From contig DBHM01000014.1 of NCBI GenBank assembly GCA_002296185.1, forward strand, positions 13,506 to 27,335: DNA of 13,830 nt. Direction: 5' to 3'. Below are positions 1-6,258 of this stretch, one piece after another. Under the pieces are notes generated by a model that saw only the letters and a program-made list of their open reading frames with translations, did not search any database and had not been told where the DNA came from. The stretch's first letter is position 1; each line of letters starts with the position of its first letter. The stretch comes from Alphaproteobacteria bacterium UBA828. Lineage in GTDB: Bacteria > Pseudomonadota > Alphaproteobacteria > UBA828. The position numbers and the translations under genes are program-made.

Positions 1-977
1 CCAGGAACTAATCTTTTATAACTGTTTGTGCTGGGATTTGTGAATGCATTAAGTGCTCGAGCATGTTTAATAATACCTCCAATATAGTGTAGTGCAGTCT
101 CCGAGAGGTCAGCGTAGCCTGTACCTGCAAAAATCGGTTTCTTATTTTTCCATATGGATTGATGCACATGCATTCCTGAGCCATTATCCCCACCAACAGG
201 TTTTGGCATAAAAGTTGCACTTTTCCCATATGAATGTGCAGTCATATGAACTACATATTTATAGATTTGTGTCTGATCAGCTGAATTTAACAAGGTATCA
301 TACTTGAAACCCAATTCATTTTGGCTTGGTGCCACTTCATGATGGTGCTTCTCAACTTTTATACCCATGCTTGCTAAATGGGTAACCATTTCAGCTCTTA
401 TATCAGACATTGAGTCAATAGGTGGCGTAGGAAAGTAGCCTCCTTTATTTACTGGCCTATGTCCTGTATTTCCTCCTTCGTATCGTCTGTCACTATTGTA
501 GGGTCCTTCTTCTTGATCAAGTGAATAGAAGGATTCATTCATAGATACTTTATAGCGGACGTCATCAAAAATAAAAAATTCTGCTTCTGGACCAAAATAA
601 GCTAAATCCCCTATTCCTGAATATTGGAGATAAGCTTCAGCTCTTTTAGCTACACCACGAGGGCAACGACTATAGGCTTGACCGCTTGAAGGCTCTATTA
701 CATTACAATTAATTATCAGTGTTGGTTGAGCAGAGAAGGGGTCTATTTTTGCTGTATTAGAATCTGGCATCAAGACCATATCAGATTCATGAATTTCTTT
801 CCATCCAGCAATAGAAGAGCCATCAAATAGGATGCCATCTACAAACATTTCTTGATCTATTGTCTCTATATATTGAGCAGTATGATGCCATTTTCCACGT
901 GGATCGGTGAAGCGGAAGTCTACAAACTGAACGTTGTTATCCTTAATTAATTCTAAAACAGCAGTATGATTACTCAT
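1..977 (-). CDS. glnA: Glutamine synthetase type I, partial (C-terminal part beyond window)
   Basis: Cytoplasmic GlnA condenses ammonium with glutamate using ATP and is the main ammonium-assimilating enzyme. The visible part is residues 1-325 plus two bases of the next codon, read from ATG at 977-975; the usual length is about 470, so roughly 145 residues lie off the left edge, including the region of the adenylylated Tyr. Seen: the beta-grasp N-terminal domain (about 1-100) with FDGSSIAGW at 51-59, the catalytic metal-binding segment YFGPEAEFFIFD (E131, E133), then EKHHHEVAPSQNELGF, KPVGGDNGSGMHVHQS and NAFTNPSTNSYKRLVPG at the cut end. These are all class I GS hallmarks. It follows glnB by 93 bp on the same strand, so they are probably co-transcribed. 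An AAAGG element about 10 nt before the ATG can serve as Shine-Dalgarno. The family call is certain. Confidence 0.97.
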   Translation of the reverse strand, partial: MSNHTAVLELIKDNNVQFVDFRFTDPRGKWHHTAQYIETIDQEMFVDGILFDGSSIAGWKEIHESDMVLMPDSNTAKIDPFSAQPTLIINCNVIEPSSGQAYSRCPRGVAKRAEAYLQYSGIGDLAYFGPEAEFFIFDDVRYKVSMNESFYSLDQEEGPYNSDRRYEGGNTGHRPVNKGGYFPTPPIDSMSDIRAEMVTHLASMGIKVEKHHHEVAPSQNELGFKYDTLLNSADQTQIYKYVVHMTAHSYGKSATFMPKPVGGDNGSGMHVHQSIWKNKKPIFAGTGYADLSETALHYIGGIIKHARALNAFTNPSTNSYKRLVP

Positions 978-1070
978 TTATTATTTGCCTTTTCTAATTA
1001 GCCTTAACGTTGATTAGATTTAATTTGTTCAGATGGAACAGGGTATTTGAGAGTTGTTAGTAAAAATAAT

Positions 1071-1409
1071 TTATATAGCCTCGATACCGCGTTCTCCAGT
1101 TCTAATGCGGATTACTTCTTCAATTTCTGATATCCAGATTTTTCCGTCACCAATTTTACCAGTTTGAGCAGCGGATTGGATCGCATTTACAGCCTGTTCC
1201 ACTAGCGAGTCATCTAAAATAACTTCAAGTTTTACCTTTGGTAGAAAATCAACTACATATTCAGCTCCTCTGTAGAGCTCTGTATGACCTTTTTGCCTTC
1301 CAAAGCCTTTGGCTTCGACTACAGTTATGCCTTGCAAGCCAACTTCATGGAGAGCATCCTTAACCTCATCTAGTTTGAAGGGTTTGATAACCGCTTCAAC
1401 TTTTTTCAT
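1071..1409 (-). CDS. glnB: Nitrogen regulatory protein P-II (GlnB)
   Basis: This small trimeric signal protein senses 2-oxoglutarate, ATP/ADP and, through uridylylation, glutamine. It controls GlnE (adenylylation of GlnA) and NtrB in the cytoplasm. At 112 residues it has the exact family length. Seen: the start MKKVEAVIKPFKLDEVKDAL, the T-loop RGAEYVVDFLPKVK with the uridylylation target at Tyr51, the B-loop around TGKIGDGKIWI (about 83-93) and the C-loop IRTGERG near the end. GlnB versus GlnK is decided by context: the gene lies directly before glnA, as in most Alphaproteobacteria, and no amtB is beside it. The ATG at 1409 is preceded by purine-rich AAGGAAA and AGAGAG stretches. A sigma70-like promoter lies about 40 nt upstream. 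Confidence 0.96.
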   Translation of the reverse strand: MKKVEAVIKPFKLDEVKDALHEVGLQGITVVEAKGFGRQKGHTELYRGAEYVVDFLPKVKLEVILDDSLVEQAVNAIQSAAQTGKIGDGKIWISEIEEVIRIRTGERGIEAI

Positions 1410-1455
1410 ACTCTCTATTTCCTTTTCTAGGAGAATTTTTCAGTATTCTCTTCTT

Positions 1456-1483
1456 AATATACATTGTAATACATACATGTGAA
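1456..1483 (-). promoter_or_regulatory. Putative sigma70 promoter of glnB-glnA
   Basis: Read on the minus strand, TTCACA (1483-1478, 5 of 6 to TTGACA) is followed after 16 nt by TATATT (1461-1456, 5 of 6 to TATAAT). Transcription would start near 1449, giving a leader of about 40 nt before glnB. No convincing sigma54 -24/-12 element or NtrC site pair was found, so nitrogen control of this promoter is not shown by the sequence. The DNA is AT-rich and chance matches are common. Confidence 0.45.
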
Positions 1484-1514
1484 TACAAATACATAGAATC
1501 CTGCATACAGGCTG

Positions 1515-1527
1515 TGCAAAAATTGCA
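1515..1527. repeat. 13-bp perfect palindrome (possible operator)
   Basis: TGCAA-AAA-TTGCA lies in the divergent region between glnB and the aminotransferase, about 32 bp upstream of the proposed glnB -35 element. It shares TGCA half-site cores with NtrC sites but has the wrong spacing (5 bp between TGCA cores rather than about 9), so I do not call it an NtrC site. An 8-bp word overlapping its right arm, TGCATCAA (1524-1531), recurs inverted at 1565-1572 inside the next palindrome. Confidence 0.35.
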
Positions 1528-1558
1528 TCAAATAGATAGATTTAAACTATATAAGCCC

Positions 1559-1581
1559 AAACTATTGATGCACAATAGTTT
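1559..1581. repeat. 9-bp inverted repeat followed by T run (operator or weak hairpin)
   Basis: AAACTATTG (1559-1567), loop ATGCA, then CAATAGTTT (1573-1581), continuing into a T run to 1585. On the plus strand this has terminator shape, but only two of nine pairs are G-C and no plus-strand gene lies upstream to terminate. It sits about 90 bp before the aminotransferase start. It could be an operator, an attenuator-like hairpin in the aminotransferase leader if transcription starts further upstream, or a chance AT palindrome. Confidence 0.4.
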
Positions 1582-1670
1582 TTTTATACTCAGTAAAGTA
1601 TATCGCTTAAAGTCATAATAATAAGTCAAGCCTATAGTTAAGATTATATAATTTGAAGAAAGTCCTTGAA

Positions 1671-2840
1671 GTGAAAATAACAAAGCATATTCAGAATCTG
1701 GGAACAGAGTCCGCCTTTGAGGTTTTAGCAAGGGCTCAAGCTCTTGAATGTAGTGGAGAGTCAATTATCAATCTCGGAATAGGCCAGCCGGATTTTAGGA
1801 CACCTGAAAATATTGTAGAAGCAGCTCAGAAGGCGCTTAGAGATGGGCATCATGGGTATACTCCTGCTAATGGTATTTTGCCTCTTAGGGAAATAGTTGC
1901 AGAAGATATAGAAATGCGGCGAAAAGCCACTATTAACCCTAATAACATTGTCATTGTGCCTGGTGGTAAGGTTACAATTTTTTTTGCAGCGTTAATTTTT
2001 GGTGAGAAAGGGGCAGAGATAATTTATCCAGATCCGGGTTTTCCTATTTATCGCTCTGCAATAGAATTTTCTGGTGCTACAGCTGTTCCTATACATTTAA
2101 AGGAAGAAAAAAATTTTTCTTTTTCTGCAACAGACGTATTAGATAAAATTACACCCGCTACCAGGCTAATAATTTTGAATAGTCCCGCAAATCCGACTGG
2201 TGGAGTTGTTCCAAAAGAAGAACTGGATTGTTTAGTAGATGGACTACTTAAATATCCTAGAGTTGCAATTTTAAGTGATGAAATATATTCCCGATTGATC
2301 TACGAACCTTATAAGCATGTAAGTCTTATGAGTTACCCTTCAATACGTGATAGAGTTATACTATTAGATGGTTGGTCAAAGACTTATGCTATGACAGGGT
2401 GGAGAATTGGATATGGTGTTTGGCCTTCAAGTATAGTTGATTATGTTAATAGATTAGCGATTAATAATCATTCTTGTGTAAACGCGGTAGCGCAGTTTGC
2501 GGCAATTGAGGCATTAAAAGGTCCTCAAGAATCTGTAAGATATATGCTTAGGGCTTTTGATAAAAGACGGAAAGTTATTGTAAGTGAGTTACGCAAAATG
2601 CCAGGAATTAGATGTAATGATTGTGCCGGGGCATTTTATGCTATGCCAAATATCTCAAATACTGGATTAACATCTACTGAGCTTCAGGATAAGCTCTTAG
2701 AAGAGGCAGGTGTGGCGGTAATTGCAGGCACCAGTTTTGGTGATTATGGAGAGGGTTTTATTAGATTCTCATACGCTGCAAATGTAGATACAATATTAGA
2801 GGCAATGGATAGAGTGAGGCGTTTTCTTGAGGATTATTAA
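1671..2840 (+). CDS. Class I/II PLP-dependent aminotransferase (aspartate aminotransferase-like)
   Basis: A fold-type I aminotransferase moving an amino group between an amino acid and a 2-oxo acid through pyridoxal phosphate in the cytoplasm. At 389 residues it has the usual length. Seen (numbering from GTG at 1671): substrate loop INLGIGQPDFRTP, GYTPANGILPLRE, PDPGFPIY, NSPANPTGG (N170-G178), SDEIY with Asp203 (PLP ring nitrogen) and Tyr206, GWSKTYAMTGWRIGY with the Schiff-base Lys237, and carboxylate-binding Arg365 in GFIRFSYA. The frame is open from TTG at 1653, but GTG 1671 fits family N-termini better and has AGAAAG eight nt upstream; a perfect TATAAT at 1647-1652 would put transcription start after that TTG. 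The exact substrate cannot be read from sequence, so no gene symbol is given. It probably belongs to the aspartate/aromatic/alanine aminotransferase cluster. Confidence 0.92.
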   Translation: MKITKHIQNLGTESAFEVLARAQALECSGESIINLGIGQPDFRTPENIVEAAQKALRDGHHGYTPANGILPLREIVAEDIEMRRKATINPNNIVIVPGGKVTIFFAALIFGEKGAEIIYPDPGFPIYRSAIEFSGATAVPIHLKEEKNFSFSATDVLDKITPATRLIILNSPANPTGGVVPKEELDCLVDGLLKYPRVAILSDEIYSRLIYEPYKHVSLMSYPSIRDRVILLDGWSKTYAMTGWRIGYGVWPSSIVDYVNRLAINNHSCVNAVAQFAAIEALKGPQESVRYMLRAFDKRRKVIVSELRKMPGIRCNDCAGAFYAMPNISNTGLTSTELQDKLLEEAGVAVIAGTSFGDYGEGFIRFSYAANVDTILEAMDRVRRFLEDY

Positions 2841-2911
2841 GTAAATATTGATTTAAAAACTCGAATTCTTGACGGGCTTTCAAGCTTGTATTAATGAACT
2901 CACTAAAATCC

Positions 2912-2917
2912 TATAAT
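2912..2917 (+). promoter_or_regulatory. Possible -10 element for tRNA-His
   Basis: A perfect TATAAT ends six bases before the tRNA. Transcription would start at about 2924, essentially at the mature 5' end, leaving little or no leader. No good -35 lies 16-18 bp upstream; TTGTAT (2886-2891) is 20 bp away. The better-looking TTGACG (2869-2874) is 37 bp away, too far to pair with it. Read-through from the aminotransferase gene, 83 bp upstream, is an alternative. Confidence 0.3.
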
Positions 2918-2923
2918 CTAATG

Positions 2924-3000
2924 GCGGGCGTAGCTCAGTTGGTTAGAGCACCTGATTGTGGTTCAGGGGGTCGTGGGTTCAATTCCCATCGCTCGCCCCA
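2924..3000 (+). tRNA. tRNA-His (anticodon GUG)
   Basis: The cloverleaf closes. The acceptor arm is GCGGGCG with CGCTCGC (one G-U pair). The D arm contains AGCTCAGTTGGTTAGAGC. The anticodon stem CCTGA/TCAGG encloses the loop TTGTGGT with GTG at 2958-2960. The T arm is GTGGG-TTCAATT-CCCAT, the discriminator is C73 at 2997, and CCA is encoded at 2998-3000. The histidine identity element G-1 is present in the DNA at 2923, opposite C73, so the mature molecule probably begins at 2923. Six T residues follow immediately (3001-3006) and may help termination ahead of the convergent gene at 3018. Confidence 0.97.
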
Positions 3001-3017
3001 TTTTTTGCAGAGGTAGA

Positions 3018-3275
3018 TTAGAGCTTATTTATGGGCTGCCCGCATTTCTCACATGTGTGACTTGCTAATAGTGCAATACCTCTAGGCAAGTATTTCATAC
3101 GTTTTATCCACCCACGCTCTTCTAGCGCAGACAGCCTTTCAGCAATTTGATTTTTTGACTTTATGCCGGTAGCGTCCATCATTTCTTTATAAGTTGGTGT
3201 GATGCCATGTTTTTTGTGATATGAAACAATTACATCATATAGGTTACGTTGTCCTTTAGTGAGCCCATATCTCAT
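3018..3275 (-). CDS. LexA-type winged-helix DNA-binding protein with C-terminal CxxC, no peptidase domain
   Basis: An 85-residue protein, nearly all of it a LexA-like N-terminal DNA-binding domain. LTKGQRNLYDVIVSYHKKHG (5-24) is helix 1, ITPTYKEMMDATGI (25-38) carries helix 2, SKNQIAERLSALEERG (40-55) is the recognition helix, and WIKRMKYLPRGIALL (56-70) is the wing. LexA follows this with an S24 self-cleaving Ser/Lys peptidase; here the protein stops after CEKCGQPINKL, with one CxxC pair (C75, C78). SOS-type autocleavage is therefore impossible, while a metal bound across a dimer is conceivable. ATG 3275 has GGAG seven nt upstream. It follows the 168-residue gene by 18 bp on the same strand, so they probably form one operon. 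DNA binding is a confident inference; targets and role are unknown. Confidence 0.8.
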   Translation of the reverse strand: MRYGLTKGQRNLYDVIVSYHKKHGITPTYKEMMDATGIKSKNQIAERLSALEERGWIKRMKYLPRGIALLASHTCEKCGQPINKL

Positions 3276-3293
3276 ACCAAAACTCCAGATTTT

Positions 3294-3800
3294 CTAGTGG
3301 ATGATTCTATTAGGTCTATCAACAGGCCTATTTACTGAAAGAACTGGAATGCTATTTAATGGATATTCAAGGTTTCTGATAATAAATTTTGAGTCCACTA
3401 GGGTTTTTGCTAATTTATTTGCTGGTTCCCTTATTAGTAGCAACCCATCTTGTGTTAGATATTCCTTAATAAAATCGTATGCTTTAATAGAATTTTCTGA
3501 TTCTTGAATCATGGCTATTACTTTTAAGATCATTATTTCAAGATCAAAGATTGGTTTAGAGTTTACACATGAACTATTTGGACAGCCTGTTTTTAGAGGT
3601 AATAGGCTAGTTTCTGAAAGTATTGTCATAAAACTATCAAGATGAAGATAAGCATTGACCATTCCACTGCTATTCAAGGTCTTACGAAGAACATGCTGTA
3701 AATGTAGGTCTCGATTATTACTTCTTAGCCATACACGCACTGCCCAAATTACAAATTTTTCTGATCTGTTAAGGCCTTTTATTTGTTTAGCCTGCTTCAT
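3294..3800 (-). CDS. Hypothetical protein, first gene of a two-gene operon with the LexA-like gene
   Basis: A 168-residue protein I do not recognise. It starts MKQAKQIKGLNRSEKFVIWAVRVW and looks mostly alpha-helical and soluble, with no signal peptide or membrane segment. A central CPNSSC (C73, C78) is followed by a long helical stretch (about 83-140: DLEIMILKVIAMIQESENSI and onward) and a proline-rich end (VLSVNRPVDRPNRIIH). The ATG at 3800 is preceded by TAGGAA with about 8 nt spacing. The good Shine-Dalgarno, sensible composition and 18-bp spacing to the downstream regulator gene argue it is real. Overlapping plus-strand frames at 3301-3507 and 3655-3849 are judged shadows. The paired genes each carry one cysteine pair; whether they cooperate is speculation. 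Confidence 0.7.
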   Translation of the reverse strand: MKQAKQIKGLNRSEKFVIWAVRVWLRSNNRDLHLQHVLRKTLNSSGMVNAYLHLDSFMTILSETSLLPLKTGCPNSSCVNSKPIFDLEIMILKVIAMIQESENSIKAYDFIKEYLTQDGLLLIREPANKLAKTLVDSKFIIRNLEYPLNSIPVLSVNRPVDRPNRIIH

Positions 3801-3875
3801 CTTTTGGTTCCTAAGAATTCATAGGGGTATATTTGCCAATTCTTTATAAATTGGAATATAAAGGGTTAATAATAA

Positions 3876-3890
3876 TGAGAATAATAATCA
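3876..3890. promoter_or_regulatory. Fur-box-like 7-1-7 inverted motif
   Basis: TGAGAAT-A-ATAATCA matches the 7-1-7 Fur consensus TGATAAT-N-ATTATCA at 12 of 14 informative positions, and the flanks extend the symmetry (AATGA at 3874-3878, TCATT at 3888-3892). It lies 76 bp upstream of the 168-residue minus-strand gene and about 200 bp before parE, so it would most plausibly act on the minus operon. Such motifs arise by chance in AT-rich DNA, and many Alphaproteobacteria use Mur or Irr instead of classical Fur. Confidence 0.25.
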
Positions 3891-4038
3891 TTCGCACCAG
3901 TAAGTATAGCCCTATATAGCTTAAAATAGGAATAAACTAAGAATGAATATGCTTTTTTATGGGTTTCCAATATATAAACTTTATGTATACGGTGAAAAAT
4001 ATAATTAATACCATAAGTCTTTAGCGAGGGGTCCAGGA

Positions 4039-4067
4039 TTGAACTTTATTTTCAAGGCTAGAATAAT
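4039..4067 (+). promoter_or_regulatory. Putative sigma70 promoter of parE
   Basis: TTGAAC (4039-4044, 4 of 6) and AATAAT (4062-4067, 5 of 6) are separated by 17 bp. Transcription would begin near 4074, leaving a leader of only about 18 nt with no strong Shine-Dalgarno. The rest of the 3801-4091 gap holds an AT-rich hairpin CCAATT/AATTGG at 3836-3854, the Fur-like site, and nothing else I can name. Confidence 0.45.
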
Positions 4068-4091
4068 CAGCCCATCAGTGATCTGTGGTAG

Positions 4092-6131
4092 ATGATGTCC
4101 AATAAAACATTAGATCTATTTAATGATAAATCTGACTCTTCTAAGTCTACCTTAAAAGGAAAAAGAAAGTCTCGAACAAAGAATTCTCGTGAAAAATATA
4201 CTGCGAAAGATATAGAGGTATTAGAGGGTTTAGATCCCGTTCGCAAACGTCCTGGAATGTACATTGGTGGAACAGATCATCGTGCTCTCCATCATCTTTT
4301 CTCAGAAGTTCTTGATAATGCAATGGATGAGGTTATTTCAGGTTATGCTAAAACTATTAATATAACGTTACAAAAAGATGGTTCAGTAACCGTCAGCGAT
4401 GATGGTAGAGGAATACCAGTTGATCCTCATCCGAAATTCAAAAAAAAATCAGCATTAGAAATCATTTTTACAACTTTACACTCTGGCGGTAAATTTAGTG
4501 GAGATTCATATATCACTTCTGGCGGTCTACATGGTGTGGGAATTTCTGTAGTAAACGCTTTATCAGAGAAGTGCGAAGTTGAGGTTGTGCGTGATGGGAA
4601 AGTCTGGAGTATGGCTTTTAGTCGTGGGAATGTAAAAAGTAAATTAAAGTCAAAGAAATCAACAAAAACTAGAAAGGGGACTACTGTTAAGTTCAAGCCT
4701 GATCAAGAAATATTTGGAGATCATTGTTTTTCAGCATCAATTATATGGAATTTAATTAGAAATAAGGCCTATTTATTTAAAGGTGTCAAAATTCGTTGGC
4801 ACTGTGACAAAGAAATTTTACTTTCAAATAAAAATAAACAGATCCCGCAAAGTGATACTCTTTTTTTTCCGGAAGGTCTTTCTGACTATCTTCAAGATTG
4901 TTTAGGTGAAGATAATGGCAGTCCTAGAAGTTTGTTTTTAGGGGATGTCGAGCTTGCAAACTCTCAGGGAAGAGTCGAATGGGCTATTGCTTGGGATTTT
5001 GAGCAGGATCCATCAATACGTTCCTTTTGTAATACTATAGCAACTCCACAAGGTGGAACACATGAAGCTGGGATAAGAACGGCATTACTTAAGGGCATCA
5101 GGTCATACGGTGATTTAGTATCAAACAAGAGAGCGCAACAAATAACAGCTGAGGATATATTAAGTGGTGCAGTTGTAATTTTATCCTTGTTTATAAAAAA
5201 CCCTGAATTTCAGGGTCAAACAAAGGAACGATTAACCTCAAGTAATGCTTCAAAGATTGTAGAAGGTTCTATAAGAGATCACTTTGATCACTGGTTATCT
5301 GCTGATCCCTCTTCATCAAATTTTCTACTAGACCAATTAATTGAAGTTTCAGATGAGCGTCTTCGAAAGAAAAAAGATAAGGAGGTATCAAGAAAAAAAG
5401 CGTCAAAACGTTTACGTCTTCCTGGAAAGTTAGCAGATTGCACTGAGGAGAGTGCTCTAGGGACGGAATTATTTATTGTTGAAGGTGACTCTGCAGGAGG
5501 TTCAGCAAAACAAGCACGAAATAGAAAAACTCAGGCTGTTCTTCCGTTAAGGGGGAAAATTCTAAATGTAGTTAGTGCCACTAAAGATAAATTAGTGGCA
5601 AACCAAGAATTAAATGATTTAATTCAAGCCCTAGGTTGTGGGGCAGGTGATAGTTACGATGATAAGGGGTTAAGGTACGAAAAGATAATAATAATGACAG
5701 ATGCTGATGTTGATGGTGCTCATATCGCGTCATTATTAATGACCTTCTTTTATAGCGAGATGCCAAAACTTATTAAGAATGGACACCTCTATATAGCGCA
5801 ACCTCCTCTTTATAGAATGGCTCAGGGTGCAAAGATTGTTTATGCCATGAATGACTCCCATCGTGATCAAGTGTTAAAAAATGAGTTACGTGGAGAAAGT
5901 AAGGTTGAGATTAGTCGCTTTAAAGGGTTGGGCGAAATGCCATCAGAACAATTAAAGGAAACAACTATGGATCCTGAAGGCCGCGTATTATTGAAGGTTA
6001 GTATAAAATCTAGCCAAGAAAAGAATACAGCTAAGAGAGTGGAGGAACTTATGGGCAAAAAACCGGAATTAAGGTTAAACTTTATTCAAGAAAATGCTAC
6101 TTTTGTAAAATCAGAAACCCTAGATATATAA
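4092..6131 (+). CDS. parE: DNA topoisomerase IV subunit B
   Basis: The ATPase and Toprim subunit of topoisomerase IV, which acts with ParC to unlink daughter chromosomes. The 679 residues are typical of ParE; GyrB is usually longer. Seen: GHKL ATPase motifs EVLDNAMDE (E72, D75, N76), SDDGRGIPVD (102-111) and GGLHGVGISVVNAL (from 144); a transducer region with TPQGGTHEAG and QTKERLTS; Toprim EGDSAGGSAKQARNRKTQAV (Glu464) and TDADVDGAHI (metal-binding Asp537, Asp539 and Asp541); and a C-terminal RFKGLGEMPSEQL. The sequence between GHKL and Toprim follows alphaproteobacterial ParE rather than GyrB. A lysine-rich extension of about 35 residues precedes EKYTAKDIEVLEGLDPVRKRPGMYIGG. ATG codons at 4092 and 4095 are both possible starts, with only a weak GGT-type ribosome site. 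No parC is in the window. Confidence 0.94.
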   Translation: MMSNKTLDLFNDKSDSSKSTLKGKRKSRTKNSREKYTAKDIEVLEGLDPVRKRPGMYIGGTDHRALHHLFSEVLDNAMDEVISGYAKTINITLQKDGSVTVSDDGRGIPVDPHPKFKKKSALEIIFTTLHSGGKFSGDSYITSGGLHGVGISVVNALSEKCEVEVVRDGKVWSMAFSRGNVKSKLKSKKSTKTRKGTTVKFKPDQEIFGDHCFSASIIWNLIRNKAYLFKGVKIRWHCDKEILLSNKNKQIPQSDTLFFPEGLSDYLQDCLGEDNGSPRSLFLGDVELANSQGRVEWAIAWDFEQDPSIRSFCNTIATPQGGTHEAGIRTALLKGIRSYGDLVSNKRAQQITAEDILSGAVVILSLFIKNPEFQGQTKERLTSSNASKIVEGSIRDHFDHWLSADPSSSNFLLDQLIEVSDERLRKKKDKEVSRKKASKRLRLPGKLADCTEESALGTELFIVEGDSAGGSAKQARNRKTQAVLPLRGKILNVVSATKDKLVANQELNDLIQALGCGAGDSYDDKGLRYEKIIIMTDADVDGAHIASLLMTFFYSEMPKLIKNGHLYIAQPPLYRMAQGAKIVYAMNDSHRDQVLKNELRGESKVEISRFKGLGEMPSEQLKETTMDPEGRVLLKVSIKSSQEKNTAKRVEELMGKKPELRLNFIQENATFVKSETLDI

Positions 6132-6193
6132 ATTAATATCGTGATGGATAATTTTAAAAAAATAAAAATAAGATGATTGATAAATCCTTTATA

Positions 6194-6223
6194 TTGGAAA
6201 TAACCTCTACTATTTTTTATAAA
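6194..6223 (+). promoter_or_regulatory. Possible promoter of the DEAD-box helicase gene
   Basis: TTGGAA (6194-6199, 4 of 6) and TATAAA (6218-6223, 5 of 6) with an 18-bp spacer would start transcription near 6230, about 29 nt before the GTG start. No clear terminator follows parE, so read-through is also possible. Confidence 0.33.
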
Positions 6224-6258
6224 AACTTAAGAAACTATTTTAGGAATACTTTATTCAA

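Noticed and set aside
1500..1522. Possible sigma54 promoter (TTGCAC ... TATGCA on the minus strand) before glnB
   Set aside because: The spacing between the two dinucleotides is two bases longer than the fixed -24/-12 distance, and the essential GG is TG.
1528..1764. 78-residue minus-strand frame across the divergent region
   Set aside because: It overlaps the aminotransferase start in antisense, is of low complexity and lacks a ribosome site.
2869..2917. TTGACG plus TATAAT as one promoter for tRNA-His
   Set aside because: The elements are 37 bp apart, far beyond the 15-19 bp a sigma70 promoter tolerates.
3301..3849. Two short plus-strand open frames (3301-3507 and 3655-3849)
   Set aside because: Both lie antisense to the 168-residue minus-strand gene, which has a better ribosome site and operon context.
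2924..4091. Integrated element using tRNA-His as attachment site, because a LexA-like gene lies next to the tRNA
   Set aside because: No direct repeat of the tRNA 3' end was found downstream, and there is no integrase or phage gene; the longest recurrence seen was about six bases.
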